A stretch of DNA of 64,000 nt from Undaria pinnatifida (taxonomy: Eukaryota > Sar > Phaeophyceae > Laminariales > Alariaceae). Below are positions 36,140 through 48,045 of the stretch, piece by piece. The stretch lies in the NCBI GenBank assembly GCA_012845835.1, contig JABAKD010000023.1:9279840-9343839 (forward strand), read 5' to 3'. The translations under genes were made by a program, and so were the position numbers. Each line of letters starts with the position of its first letter. Positions within the stretch are counted from its first letter, which is position 1. The notes under the pieces are model-generated. The model had not been told where the DNA came from and searched no databases. It saw only the letters and a list, made by a program, of their open reading frames with translations.

Positions 36140-36659
36140 CTGTCGAGAGGACGTCGGCCATTGGTCGGCCGCGGAAAACACGAACAGCAAACGACAAACG
36201 AGAATCCGGCGGATACATGGATATAAGTTGGCGTCGCTACACTTTACCCATCAATAGGTCTGGGTGAATGAGGCAAGAACAAAAACGGGTCAGGCATGCC
36301 AGGTACCAGGTGCCTGGTATGACGCGTGTGGTTCCAGCCTCACAGAGAAGGCACTACGGATCAAACACGCCCGAAAACCTAACCCCAATCCAAGCCCCGT
36401 GCCGACCTGGATGCAACTTGTCCGGAAAAATGCAGCAGAAAATAGAAACAAAAATTGGGAAAATGTTGACGCCATGATATAGTGTATCATATGAACAAGT
36501 ACCGTTCATTTATGAATATCATTCTGTTCCCTTGTTGAATGCCTTGAACTCGCCCACGGGCCCCGCATTAGCTACTGGTGAAACAATACGTGACACCAAT
36601 AAAGAAACTAGTGCACTAGGTGAGGCGCACATTCTGAGGCAAGGTTTTTGATCTTCACC

Positions 36660-36800
36660 CATTTCAGAATCCCCCCCCCCCCCCCCCAACACAACCAAAC
36701 CTCACAACCGCCAACTAATTTTCCTTTACCCCTTCAACAACACCCCACCCCACCCCACTCCACCCCACCGCACCCACCCCACCCCACCCCACCCCACTGG
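36660..36800. repeat. Poly-C run and CCCCA tandem repeat
   Basis: A C run of about 17 at 36670, then CCCCA-type pentamers from about 36742 to 36798. Confidence 0.85.
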
Positions 36801-37019
36801 TGGTTAGCGATGAAAACATGGTGTCCGCGTCAGAGGCGTACTAAAAAGAAAAAAAGAACGGAGTCATACCCCCAGAAAATAAAGAAAAAAAGAATCGGAG
36901 CGTCGTGATTTCAGTGCGAATCGGAAGAAAAAGGACTGAAAAAAAAAACAAAAAATGGTTTTATTAGTAGTAACCCCTCACCGAGCTGGAATAAGATAGG
37001 GTAACGTAGTCGATAAAAT

Positions 37020-37740
37020 ATGGAAGGATTTAGGGGGAGGCCAAGAGGAGGTGCTGTCTATAAAAAAGGTTTCGACGGGTACAAGACAGAAGTAAAAGAA
37101 CGAATAGAAAAAAGGGAAAGGCAAGCGCTAATAAATTGGGTGAAAGAGGAGAAGCACTTGGAGACATACGGGCGGTTGAGGGAAGATATTAGAACTGAAC
37201 ATCTATCTGCACGGCCCAATGGACAACGCGAAAAAGCTGAAACTGCGATTTCGTGCACGGGACCTGGACCTACCACACAAAGAAAAATACATACCAAGTA
37301 GTCGGGAGGAGGAGGGCGTGGCTACAAATATGTACCCGTGTGGCACAACAAAAGAGAGTAAGACCCACATAGTAGGAGAATGTGAAATATGAAATTCCCA
37401 AGGAGGAACGGGATGCTTTGTTAAAGGTAATGAGGAAATTAGACGTATGTGACATGGAAGAGTTCGGTAGACTAGAGAATAGCGAGAAAACAATCGCAAT
37501 CCTGGGAGATAAATGGAGGCCGCAAACGGCGAAACGGGATGGGGATAGGATAGGCAAACAGTTTCTATGTAGTATTTGGAAGAAGCGTAATGAGCGCCCA
37601 AATGTTGGAGGTATCTCTATTAGGAGTATGAACGGTGCTCCGTCTCCAAAAGGGGTGCGTGGTCAATGGTCAAATGACTAAGGCAAGAAACAAATGAGTA
37701 CCCTCCCCCCCCCGGTCTGGCTCCGTAAAAAAGAAATGGC
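37020..37740 (+). mobile_element. LINE 3' end fragment
   Basis: Several plus-strand frames, offset by frameshifts, together read as the C-terminal tail of a non-LTR retrotransposon protein. One contains PCGTTKESKTHIVGECE, a Cys/His-type motif seen after LINE reverse transcriptases. The next contains RDALLKVMRKLDVCDMEEFG and IAILGDKWRPQTAKRDGDRI. The frame ends at 37681. A poly-C stretch and a T run follow. It resembles LINE tails I associate with algal genomes; this is from memory, not a search. Confidence 0.6.
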
Positions 37741-37786
37741 GTGTGGGTGAGACTTTTTTTTGTCAGTGAGAACTCCCCTGTTCGAA

Positions 37787-38200
37787 CGGCAACAATGCAA
37801 AAGTCTCGTACGGGACAGTTGCAGGCAGCATGATCCTATCCTACTTGTACTACTTTTGCGCGCTCACGATGTTACTCGTAGACGCGAATAAAACATCGCA
37901 ATAATCGTCGTTCGTTTCCAGTATGTACTGAAATCAAGATACTAAAGTCAAAAACGGGTTAGCGGTTACGGCTGCAGGGTTTGAGACTTCAAAGCGAAAA
38001 GCTGACGACGAGAGATAGACGATTACGGCATCGATCACTGCTGGCTGGCGATGAAAAATATGTATGCCCGAAACAATCAATATTAGAATGCAACAGACCC
38101 GTACGAGATGGGGGCAGCATGATCTTCTCCTACTCGTATTGCTACTGCGCTCAAGTTTTATATCCAATAGACGCTTGAAAATATCGCGATCATCGTGGGT
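37787..38200. repeat. ~300 bp tandem duplication
   Basis: 37787-37910 and 38086-38200 share GCAACA, GTACG(G)GA, GGCAGCATGATC, CTCCTACT(T/C)GTA, GCGCTCA and ATCGC(A/G)AT(A/C)ATCGT in order. Confidence 0.7.
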
Positions 38201-39519
38201 GGGGGGCATTGTCGCTATACTAAAGTCAATATATAATCAACTCCCAAAAGGAAAAATGCGAAGTCCACGCCACGCTACCATCAGCGTGTTCGCGGGATAT
38301 ATATCAAAGTTGGCTGGGTAGGAGCTGGGAAGGAGATAACAAGACAACGGCATTGAAACCGTTGAACGTCGTATATCCCAGGACCAACGCCCGAATGATT
38401 AGAGAGGGCCGTAACTGGATCAAGTCTGGCTGGAAGCTACTTTCTCATGACCGAGGGCCTAGATAGTGGGTGAGCTTGCGCAAACTCCACACCACCCGAA
38501 ATGACGACATTCCAGGTGACCATCTCTGCCGCACCTGATGCCCAGGGTTCAGGTCGGGCCGACATACTCAGTCATCCGCACAGAACGGCAGCTGCTGGAG
38601 TAGTAGTAGTAGTAACGGGGACCGCCGCTAGGAACAGCTCGCGTTGTCGCTACCACGGGAAGTGAGGATACGCCAGCTAGGAAATAGCGATGGATTGCGA
38701 ACGCAAATGAGTGAAAGTGACACACGACGTGCACGAACGTTCGTGGAAGTGTGGTGCGCTAAAGCTTTATATATCCCCATCCGCTGGAGGAATAACAAAA
38801 AAGCCATACGAAGTAGTATACTAAGCCAAGGCCAACCGAACCCACCAAAAAATATGTTGGGAACAAATGTTTTACGACCATGGTTATATGTCTACCAGGT
38901 ACAACCCTATGCGCGATAGAACGAAGGTTGTAGCACCGGGGGGGGGGGGCTGTGAGCGCGGGGTAAGCTTGTCCAGATGGTCGCGGAGGGTAAAAACCTC
39001 TTACGAGTTGAGCCTTCGACATACGAATGACTACATAACAGTACATCGACTTCCCCCCCCCCCCCCAACGAAACTTACCTATTTGAGATTCGACCCAAAA
39101 CCTCGTAGGGCATGTGATACTCGTCATTTAGTCCGTCGTCTGCACGCAATGTATCGCGCATGGTACTTCCTATAGAAATATGAAAAAACACAATATGCGC
39201 ACACACAAGTCATATGTAGCAATGAGCAAACGCGCAAAGGGTAACAACCATTTGCAGCAAAAAATGAACAAAAAACGAACCACGACAAAAAATGAACTGA
39301 AAAACAGACGAGCAATACACAATATAAAAACACATATACCAGGCCAGCCCAATATAACAAACAAACAGACGAGCACAAAACAAAACACATTCACAGAAAA
39401 AACAGCAAAAAAAGGTGCAAAACTATTATTCAGTCGTAACATAACACAAAACGAGACTGTGGCAAAAACACGTGAAACAAACTCCCAAACACAAGAGAAA
39501 CCACGAGGAAAGCAAGCCC

Positions 39520-39905
39520 ATGTCGCCTGCTATCTTCCATTACCTCGACGCTCTCGACGGGCAAGAGGACAGCAAGCGCAAAAAGTACAAATCAAAAGCT
39601 GAAGTGAAAGACCGGTAGTCTCTCATGATCCCGGTGCTCATGGCGTGCAATAGAATGGCCCAGGCAACAGGCATTTAATCCACGAAACAACCCCGAAAAA
39701 AGAGTACTGGGTATAAAGCAACATCTACGACAACAACAAAACCAAAAGGAACAAACGAACATTTCATAAAACGAACAATTCCAAAAATAAAATGAAGAGC
39801 TTCGAAAAAGCATTTCTGAGCGCAAGGAAACCCCTGCCACCTGCAGTTTCCCAGGATCCCCGAGGCTATTGACGGGCGAGAAAGAGGGCGGCCAAATCAA
39901 AGCAT
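39520..39905 (-). pseudogene. Three decayed extra copies of a GMP synthase exon
   Basis: Each reads on the minus strand as a variant of the exon at 40046-40158. 39580-39520 gives ALAVLLPVESVEVMEDSR. 39672-39614 gives WAILLHAMSTGIMRDYR. 39900-39837 gives a frame-broken AALF...GSWET version. The copies at 39520 and 39837 extend past the exon end at the AGCAG/G junction, so they carry the exon-intron border. Between copies lies A-rich DNA (plus strand). They are tandem exon duplicates, more decayed than the principal copy. Confidence 0.7.
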
Positions 39906-40045
39906 ACAGCATACAAAAAACACCAGAAGACAAAGACAAGAGGGACCGAAACAAACGAAACACCAGGTATAAGGTTAAACGTAACCTGGTGCATACCATA
40001 TTCGTTTGAACACTCAACACATGTGCTTGGAGGACATGACATCAC

Positions 40046-40158
40046 CTGCTGTCTCCCATGACCCCGACCCTCTTGACGGGAACGAGGGCGGCAAACGCCT
40101 GTCCAATGTCGCGGGAACTTCCCGCGGTGTTCAGCTCCTTCACTATGATCGCGTCCGC
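40046..40158 (-). pseudogene. guaA: GMP synthase exon, GVMGDS motif
   Basis: Acceptor GTTGACAG, then [13 protein letters not shown] ... [19 protein letters not shown], and a donor AG/GTGATG splitting the Arg codon. It joins in frame (phase 0) to the preceding exon ending NLNMARE, as in canonical GMP synthases. The VGVMGD loop belongs to the C-terminal domain. The exon is intact. The following exon (expected TYE...MTADW) was not found between 36139 and 40046. Confidence 0.9.
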
Positions 40159-40275
40159 CTGTCAACAACATGTACACCAAGTGTTACAGAGATAGGGAGG
40201 GGGAGGAGGAGTGGGGGGATAGGGGGGGGGTAAGGGGAGCGCGGGGGAGAGATAAAGGGCGGGGGGGGGGTATAC

Positions 40276-41200
40276 TCATCTCATCCATAGCCGTACTGCT
40301 GTCTCAAAAATATTGACTCTCCCATCCTTACAATGCCGGGACGGAGCATGTCGGGTTTTCACCAACCAGGCAGACATTGCCTGCTCCAAGCGCGAAGCGC
40401 CGTGAGGTGCTCGGCGAGTCTCATGAAGGGTGAGCTGCACTTTGCCATGGACCACTTGTGTATTCCACTGTGCGTACTTCCTTGCATGTGGATAACAGCT
40501 TCGAATGGTTTTTTGTCCTGGTGTGGCGCGGGTGCGGGAAAGAGAGAAGGGAAGGAATGTTCTCAAACCCAATAGCGCCGTGCAATAAATATACCTCTGC
40601 TGACGCGATTTGGTTGGGGTCGACATTATAAAGTCCGGAGGGCGGGGGATGGAGGGGATATTACTCATGTATTGCTTGATCTAGTCATTCCACCACTAAC
40701 CACGCACCTCTTTCGAGGCGCATTTCATGCATACGTGCTGGGGGGAGAGTGGGGAGGGTGCGAAAACAAGTACCTCCCGTGCCATGTTGAGGTTCTCCTC
40801 GCTCAGGGGTGCCAAGCAGCGGATGGCCAAGCCCGCTCCAGGGAAGGGGTGGCGCCGAACGCTAAACGCATCCATGCCCAGCGCCATGCCCGGCGCTCGC
40901 AATTCGTCCTTCGAGCGGTTAGAGTAGAAGAGGAAGGGGCAGTTGGCGGGCGGAGGGAGGGGGGGGGGGGGGAAGGCAGAAGTTAGCGGGGCGGAGTGTA
41001 CTCGATATTCACGCATGGCCGTAGTCGTATGGCCATAGACCCTCCCATCCTTACAATGCCGGGACGGAGCATGTCGGGTTTTCATCAACCAGGCAGACAT
41101 GGCTTGCAGCGCGAACCACCGTGGAGTGTTCGGCGAGTCGCATGAAGGGCGAGGTGCATCATATTTACAACCGCGTGTAAGGCGGACTTGCCTTTGAATG
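40276..41200. repeat. Duplicated intron segments around a GMP synthase exon
   Basis: About 130 bp at 40320-40450 and 41040-41165 share CCATCCTTACAATGCCGGGA and GCATGTCGGGTTTTCA then CAACCAGGCAGACAT. One copy lies in each intron flanking the exon at 40774-40908, so a unit of intron plus exon was duplicated. Confidence 0.75.
40774..40908 (-). pseudogene. guaA: GMP synthase exon, PFPG motif
   Basis: 45 codons between CGAAG (acceptor) and GTACTT (donor), reading DELRAPGMALGMDAF ... RRHPFPGAGLAIRCLAPL ... NLNMARE. The family motif is R(H/Q)PFPGPGLAIR; here the second Pro is Ala, and L in DEVRxLG is Pro. These changes at usually invariant positions fit decay. A long C-rich tract precedes the acceptor. 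Confidence 0.9.
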
Positions 41201-42020
41201 ACCACTTCAATGAGTAATTGAATTTCGGGTATGGCCACTTCCAGAGGCAGCAATGGGAGTATAGGTAACTGCCTCGTGGGCGTCTTACCATAATTACTAC
41301 GTGATACGATTGTTTCCCCCGTGCTGAGTAAAACCTCTCCACCCCGCGCAAAATGGTCTATCGAAGCATGAGTCGGGGGGGGGGGGGGGGGGCAGCAAGG
41401 GATTGTAGGGGACGGGAACAGAGGCCACGTCGGAAGAGGCGGGGGAGTCTGGCGCAAGACGCTATACTCGCCCATGCGCTTGGCCACATCCAGTGCTTTC
41501 GCGTCGTCGTTTAACATGGGTATTAAGTAGAAAGAAGGCATTGTACGGGGCTAGGGGGGGGGGGGGGGGGGGTTGTCCATGTGCAAAGGTAAGCCAGGCG
41601 CTCCGGCTTCACAAAAACACACACACATACACGCACGAATTCCACTCAGTCTGTCGAGAAGGCTACGGTAGCAGAAAGCATTAGTTGGGGGGGCTTAGCA
41701 CGGCATGGGGGGTGCGGGGCTCTGGGGGAGCATGAGTGATAATCAAGGGATTGGAATGCCATGTTTCTTGTTTTGCAGCAGGCCTGCTCTGTATACATAC
41801 CTAGAACTCCATTGCATTGTGCATGCATGCATAGAGTGGTATTAATACCACTTTCGCTTTACTCTAAATACTGTATGTATTGTATATGGATGGGATACAC
41901 TTCGAAGGACAGGCCCTCTGAAGGGAGGAGCTGCAGAAACAGAAACGGAAAACATCGCCACTGTAGTAGCTTGCGGTCCAACTACCAGGTATAGTGCAGC
42001 CGTGAAACTGTGCCTCATAC

Positions 42021-42087
42021 CTTGAAGAATTTCCCTCAACGGCTCCATGCGCTTGAGGTGCATCGTGTCCGGCAGCCCCCAACCAAC
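42021..42087 (-). pseudogene. guaA: GMP synthase exon, HHN-VGGL region, frameshifted
   Basis: Acceptor CTCTTTACAG, then VGWGLPDTMHLKRMEPLREI, donor AAG/GTATGA. It corresponds to VGGLP...L.EPL.E(I/L)FK. Two defects are visible. There is one extra codon in VGGL, and one extra base in the last codons (ATTCTTCAAG where ATCTTCAAG would give IFK), which puts the join to DELR out of frame by one. Confidence 0.85.
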
Positions 42088-42639
42088 CTGTAAAGAGCAA
42101 AAAGGTGAGGCAAACGTCAAGAAGCAAAAAAAAAGGAAAATATCAGAGAAAGTATATGGCGCACGTCAAAGAAGGAAAAAATATAGGAAATCACGGCAGT
42201 TTTATCCTGCGTAAAAAACACCGACGAATAAAGAAACTAGTGCATACAAGTTGCGCATGTGCGGCCTGGTGCTGGACCGTTAAAATAAATCTACAAGGGA
42301 ATGCAGAGGGTAAAAATGGCCAACGATAGTGACGTTTGCAGCATCGACCATTCGAAGCAACGCTGGCTGCTGGAATTATACGATACAAGTCCGCAATAGT
42401 ATAATATTGCTAGCTACGCTACGCCAAGCAAGTCTCCTAAAAGTTGTCGTGTCCGTGAGATTCAGAGTCACTCGTGTGAGTAGCTCTAAACCATCGGTCA
42501 AAAAGGGAAAAAGGCGGTATTAACACTTCCCCTATCCTAGCCTTGTACTAGATGTAGATAGGATAGCAACCACAGTACGTTTGTTCTGTCGTTAGGTCGC
42601 TCGTAGCTGACGTTTGAGTCTCTGTTTGTGTCGATCAGC

Positions 42640-43990
42640 TTTTTAGTTGTTGGTGTCGGTCAGCATTTATTGTTGTTGGTGTCGATCCCGAAATCACAGC
42701 ATTCAGCGCCTCGTACGCTCCGCAACAACGCCAATCAATGCATTAATTCGCGATACGCTGCTACAGCAAGGGTGTGTGTTCGCACCACTGCTATTCATTA
42801 TGCTTTACACGACGGCATTGCAGGTGGCCGACACACGCTTCCTCGCTGATGCAGTCATAATGGACCACATGGTGCAGCTCGAACTAAAGAAGGAGAAAGG
42901 GATAAAGAAGGGCACACCACGCACACGCAAAGTCAACGGGCGAGGCGACGGGGGAAGGAAGAGGCGCAGGAGGCGCAGGGGTTGTGGGGTGTGCTGTACG
43001 CTGACGATTCGGGCGTCGTAGCGCGATCGCCAGGAGGGCTAGAAAGGATGATGACGGTGATCGTGACTGCGTGCTCGGCGCTCGGGCTTACGGTCTCCGA
43101 GGCTAGAGCGGAGGTCATGTGCCTGCAGACGAAACATGAGGGAAATACGTCGTTCACCATCAATGCAGCCAGCCAGACTAACAAACAACCATCGAAATTT
43201 GTGTACTTGGGCCGGGCTATCAGGGATAGATGGAGCTAAGCGTCGAGATAGCGCGGCGTCATCAGAGGGCCTGAGCGTGCTTCCGGAGGTACATGATGGA
43301 AATGTATAGCCGCCCGGGTGTGCGCTTACGGCTGAAGGTGCGGATACTGAAAGCCGGGGTGATCGAAACACTACTCTTCGGGTGCTCGACGTGTAGCCCG
43401 AACAAGCTTGACCACGGCAGGCTACGACAGGCTAACTACTGCGTACTCCTCCGATGCCTCGGCTGGCGGAACGGAAGCGCGACGGCCACATCGCATGTCG
43501 ACGGGCCTGCAAAGACAGCCTCCGAGAACATAGAGGCGACAGTGCGGAAACGGAAAATAATGTTCGCGGGATTCGTGCCACGTAGGGGGGAGGAGAGTTT
43601 GCCACGGAGGGCGAATTTTGGAGCAGGTTGGAGGTGAGGGGGCAAAAGAAGAGGGGCACGAGCTGGGTTGGACGGTGCGCCTTGAGGAGGATACGACGGG
43701 ATTTGGCATTGAGTTTAAAAAGTGACGAAAGGCTGCACAGAAGGCCGGCAGATGGTCTCGACGTGTAGAGGAGGGGGCAGAGGCATTCATGAGGAAACAG
43801 CACGACGCGGAGAGCTGTAGAGCTGCAGAGCGACAACTGAAGGCCTCGGCAGCGAAACCCACCGTCGAAACCTCTAAAGAGCGGGGGCGGGGGGGGCTAG
43901 GATGGGGAGGGGAGGCGTCCTGGTCAAGGGATTGAAGTCTGGCTCTGGCCATCATCGTCGTGATGTTTCTGTGCCGCCTCATGGTCGTAA
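42640..43990 (+). mobile_element. LINE reverse transcriptase fragment
   Basis: A decayed non-LTR retrotransposon on the plus strand, lying in an intron of the minus-strand GMP synthase remnant. QGCVFAPLLFIMLYTTALQV is palm motif B'. It is followed, after a frameshift, by LYADDSGVVARSPGGLERMM with the catalytic YADD at about 42999. Next are GLTVSEARAE and FVYLGRAIRD, then thumb-like sequence (LKVRILKAGVIETLLFGCST) and CVLLRCLGWR ... ASENIEATVRKRKIMFAGFV. The tail, with many stops, runs to about 43990. N-terminal and endonuclease parts are missing. Confidence 0.85.
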
Positions 43991-45860
43991 GTAGCTAGCG
44001 TAAGGCCGCCCGAACTTCTTCGCGTTTTCGTGCTCCCCCGGCGCCCTTTACGCGCTTGATACCGTCTATGTGCCCAATGCCGTTTTCAGTCCGTTTGTAG
44101 AAACTGCCATTAATTAATGTGGTGCTTTTTCCCTTTCCTCTCCTTGCTTCCTCTTTTTTTATTTCCTTCTCCTCTATTTTATTGTTCATTCTTATTCTCC
44201 GATTAACTTGGGTCTGGTGTATGCATGCATTGAAAGCGATGACTGGTTGGTTGGCTGAATTGTTATTGTCACTCCCCCCTCTACAGGCAAGGCCACGTAT
44301 ATGCCTGGCATGCACTAACTACGTGGAATACATATGCGGTTGTCTTATTCTATTTCCTTGCTTCGTTATACATTTCTCTCGCCGTCTCCCCAAAGTGACT
44401 ATTGATAGTTTTTTTCTTTTTTTCTCCACAGATTTATGCTATGACTTGGTTTCCTGGGTGACATGAGGTGTAGTTGGCTTCAGCTGCGAGTCTTGAAACG
44501 TATACACCAGTATGGGCCTGGCACGTACGTTCGCTGGCTTTCCATTTCATTGTCATATTTCTTGGGGAATGTATGACTTGATTCAGCTGTGACATATACG
44601 TGTCCCTGGGGTATTCTTCCACTCCAAAGTGAGTGACTGGAGCCTGTCCTATGACGACGGAATTGATTGCGCGAGTTAATGTTACAACAACAACAACAAA
44701 AACAACAACAACAACAGCAACAGCATCACGAGGAATGGTCGGCAAAAATTTATTGTGACACGTTATTTCGTAAGGCTGGGTACTGGCTTTGACTCAGTCA
44801 GTATTGATTACACTGTGAAAACTGGCAGGGCAAAGCGAGTAACGCCGAGAGTAGCTCGGCCAATAGGCCACCTCCCGCTTGGGAGGAGGCCCCGCTGGAG
44901 GCGCCGCCGGAGGCCCCAAACTTGCGATTTTCGCTTCATTTCCCATCACATCCGGGGCTCAATACCGTATTAGCCAGGGAATGGTTGCGATCATCATCCA
45001 CAAAGAAAAAACCAACAGAAAACCAACAAAAAAACATGCCACGTATGGCGATGATGTGACATTCTTCAGTGTTGGTGTTCGCGCAGGTGCATTAAAATCG
45101 TGAAACATGTATGGTATTTATTTAGTACTAGGTGTTCAATAGTTAATGTTACTACATGGATCCCACCCTTGGGGCAGCTCTCACCAGCAAACAAAACGCA
45201 AGAAAACACAAAAAGACAAAATTCGAAAAAAACAAAACGAAAAACAGAACGAAAAAACGAAGGAACGCTACTCGTACATGTCATCGGTATCAGGTAGTGG
45301 GTACTCATCGCAGAGAAAGAGACTAAACATGAAAAAAGTGGAAGGAAAGAAGGAACGCGTGAAAAATCTCACCAACAGGGGGGGTGGCGTAGATATTATA
45401 GCGCACAAACAGGAAGCAGGCCAAAGGACGAAACGCGTGAACAGGAGCAACAGCCGGGGGGGGTGGCGGAGATCTTTCAGCGGATAAAACCATACCGCCA
45501 AAACGTTCCAACTCAACACCAAAGGAAGAAGGGAAGAAAACAGAGTTGACCAAAAGACAACATAGCAACTTAGACGAGCAGTATACTACAATAGGATACA
45601 CAGCAACTCCGTGTCATTTATACCAGTACCTGACATCTGCAACAGGCATTACACCCGTACGTCCATAAAAAAAGAGCAGAACAACAACCAGATTAAGGGG
45701 GAGGAAGGGAAGGGAGAAGGGGGAGGGGGTTCGGAGAAGGACTACTTACTGTAGTACATATTCGCCAGCTTTCGGCCGGCATTTAGTGGGTTCCCGTACT
45801 ATCATATGGAGTGTTTATTGGACGTACGTCAGACAAAACCTACTGTCCAATATACTGGCC
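43990..45860. other. Intron or intergenic sequence, no gene
   Basis: Contains an AAC-tailed repeat (next entry), A-rich AAAACGAAAAAC tracts near 45190-45260, and small G-rich runs. No exon of the GMP synthase was recognised here. Confidence 0.4.
44603..44722 (+). repeat. AAC-tailed SINE-like repeat
   Basis: GGGGTATTC..., GACTGGAGCCTG(T/C)CCT, GACGGAATTGATTGCGCGAG and TTAATGTTACAACAACAAC. The same order, diverged, occurs at 54908-54999 and also ends in an AAC array. Two dispersed copies sharing a simple-repeat tail suggest a short retroposon. Confidence 0.55.
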
Positions 45861-45867
45861 GGGTAAA

Positions 45868-45975
45868 TCAGTAGATTACTACTGACAGTAGATCACTACT
45901 GCCAGTAGATTACCACCGCCAGTAGATTATTACCGTCAGAAGATGACTAGTTCCAGTAGGTTATTACTGCCAATA
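45868..45975. repeat. ~21 bp minisatellite
   Basis: Five to six units of CCAGTAGATTA(C/T)TAC(T/C)G variants. Confidence 0.85.
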
Positions 45976-46139
45976 CCTACTGAGGCAATCCCCAGCCCTA
46001 TCATTTCGTGACACGCTGATTGTACTAATTAATAAATTGGCGTAGCCGTCTGAACGCAGAGCCAAACCTTCACTCGTTCGTTCATTCTTCATTGTTCGTG
46101 ATACGCTGACACTAGTTCGTTTCATATTTTCGTTTCCGT

Positions 46140-46375
46140 TGTGTCCATTTTCGACTATTTTCAATAAAACGACGAGCACCACACCACCAGAAAGCACAAC
46201 CGATAACGACGACAGCTGCGCGTCTGGTTATTTATAATTTGGTTGGTCATATGTACAACGTATCAGTTCCGTTTTTCAGTGTAAAATGTTCCGACTATTT
46301 TCAGTAGAACGACGAGCAAAACCACACCAGAGGGCACTACCGACAACATAAATATCTCCGCGTCGGAACACGCGC
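46140..46375. repeat. ~140 bp tandem duplication
   Basis: CGACTATTTTCA(A/G)TA(A/G)AACGACGAGCA ... CCAGA(A/G)(A/G)GCAC occurs at about 46150-46215 and 46292-46360. Confidence 0.75.
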
Positions 46376-46379
46376 GCAG

Positions 46380-47750
46380 TAGTTTCAACAAGAGTGCAGA
46401 ATACATTTATTGACGATACGACGAATACCGTTCAGTGGTAGCAATATAATGGTGCCGGTTGAGTAGTGCCGATTGCCTGGTAAAGCACTGCTGTGTAATC
46501 GCTTTGCCAGCTGGGAACAACCAGTAGTAGTGGCTGTACACGAAGGAGCAGTGCTACTAATAAATAAAAGATATTTACCGTTTTGAGGCCGGTCTATCCG
46601 GCGACACATATGCTGGCAATTAGCCGACATGCTATTTTTCTTTCTTGTACTCCTACAAAAAACCCAGCTATTATGGCAAAAAAATTTGGGCCCTCGGACC
46701 TGAGATTTTAGGCTGATCATATGTACGCGATATACTCGGCGGAACGGCCTACTAAGATAACACCCATAGACTCTGCAAGATGCTCCACGTCGTGTTCCCA
46801 GAGCTTTCGGACGCACTTATCTCTTTCTCTAGACTCGCTATTTGACTGTTCGCTCAATTTGCCAGTTCTGAAGACTGAATAACTCATGAATTCTTGCCAA
46901 ATATCCCCAAATATCCCTTATTTTTGGCCTCAGTTTTGAGTAACAATGCATATTTCTGAAAACTGATTGGTTGCGCCGAAAATCAAAATGAGACCCTGGT
47001 GAAACGGAGAACTGCCCAAGAAAGCCCTCGGGAAACTACGTGACGGATACGATTGAAGAGTGCATCGGTGTTTTTGACAGTCCAGCCGCAAAAAACGGTA
47101 TATTTGACCTATACTTCAGCTCTGGGAGCCAAAAATATGTTTTCCCATAATAGTAAACATAAACGTCTAGGCTAATTTCCTCAAGTCTACTTTCCATGAG
47201 CGGGCCGCGGTCCTGTAGATCGGATTGAAAATAATAGAAAATAACGCTGCTGTAGAGTAAGTGTTGACGCCGCATTCTGGGTATTTTCGCGTTCCGGCGT
47301 CAGCCTTCGGCCCTGTCACGTAGGCACGTAAATATCAAGTGTTAATCATCGCGACCGAAAACAAATTAGCTTCGACCGACCCTCTACTGCCCGATGGTCT
47401 TGGAATCGCGTAGACTTAGCTTTGCGCGTCATCGCAGAAACCTTGCATCTATACACTTGTATTGCTGGGCCTACTGATAGAGCAACTGCTGAGTGGACTC
47501 GGTCGACCTTAGCTCGCGTTGTGGCAGCTAATCCCGAAGACGTATAGCGATTCACCAGCGCAGCTTGTGGTGGCCGAACGGCCCCTCTCGCTACGTGTTT
47601 GTAGAAATATTATTTCCAGTACCGCACCTGCTGGTAATCCGAACTATACCTTGTGCTGAACCTGCTGCTTCTCCTCAGCTGCTGTTATAAATACAGCTGG
47701 GACTGCTGGTGGGCTTACTGATGAGATGAGCTGCTACTGTTGGTCATGGA
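46380..47750. other. Large intron of the GMP synthase remnant
   Basis: No exon or other gene recognised. Several short minus-strand frames have no family resemblance. Confidence 0.4.
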
Positions 47751-47761
47751 GATAAACTCAC

Positions 47762-47891
47762 GTTGTGGTGGCTCTTGATGGTGGCCGAGGGAGCTTTGTA
47801 GCTGGTGCTAGCTGGTGGTGCTCTCGATCACATCCGGGTACAGCGCGCCCTCCAGCAGCAAGTCTGCATTTCCGATGCGCTCTGCCTCCTC
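47762..47891 (-). pseudogene. guaA: GMP synthase exon, YPDVIES motif, frameshifted
   Basis: Acceptor TCGACAG, then EEAERIGNADLLLEGALYPD, VIEST, a break, then SYKAPSATIKSHHN and donor GTGAGT. This is the ATP-pyrophosphatase domain segment (GTxYPDVIES...IKxHHN). A 10 bp tandem duplication (TAGCTGGTGC/TAGCTGGTGG, about 47799-47818) inserts a stop and shifts the frame; removing one copy would restore the family reading. Earlier exons (amidotransferase domain and P-loop) should lie beyond 47891 but were not recognised. Confidence 0.9.
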
Positions 47892-48045
47892 CTGTCGACC
47901 CCCCCAGCAAACAACGAAACATTCAACACAGTAGGGGTATCCCAATAAAGGCGGTCTGAGAAAGGCGGTACCCGGAAATATGTCGGTCGAAATCAGGCTT
48001 TTCCACTTACCAGGTTCCTTAGTACCTCGCCGGACGGGTCGCGTC

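Noticed and set aside
36720-39000. Missing GMP synthase exon with TYE...MTADW
   Set aside because: I searched the minus strand by eye and found no matching segment. It may be lost or too diverged.
41085-41541. Possible extra GMP synthase exon reading NDDAKALDVAKRMGEYS
   Set aside because: No position for it in the GMP synthase order, since the VGGL exon should join directly to DELR. Splice sites are also unconvincing.
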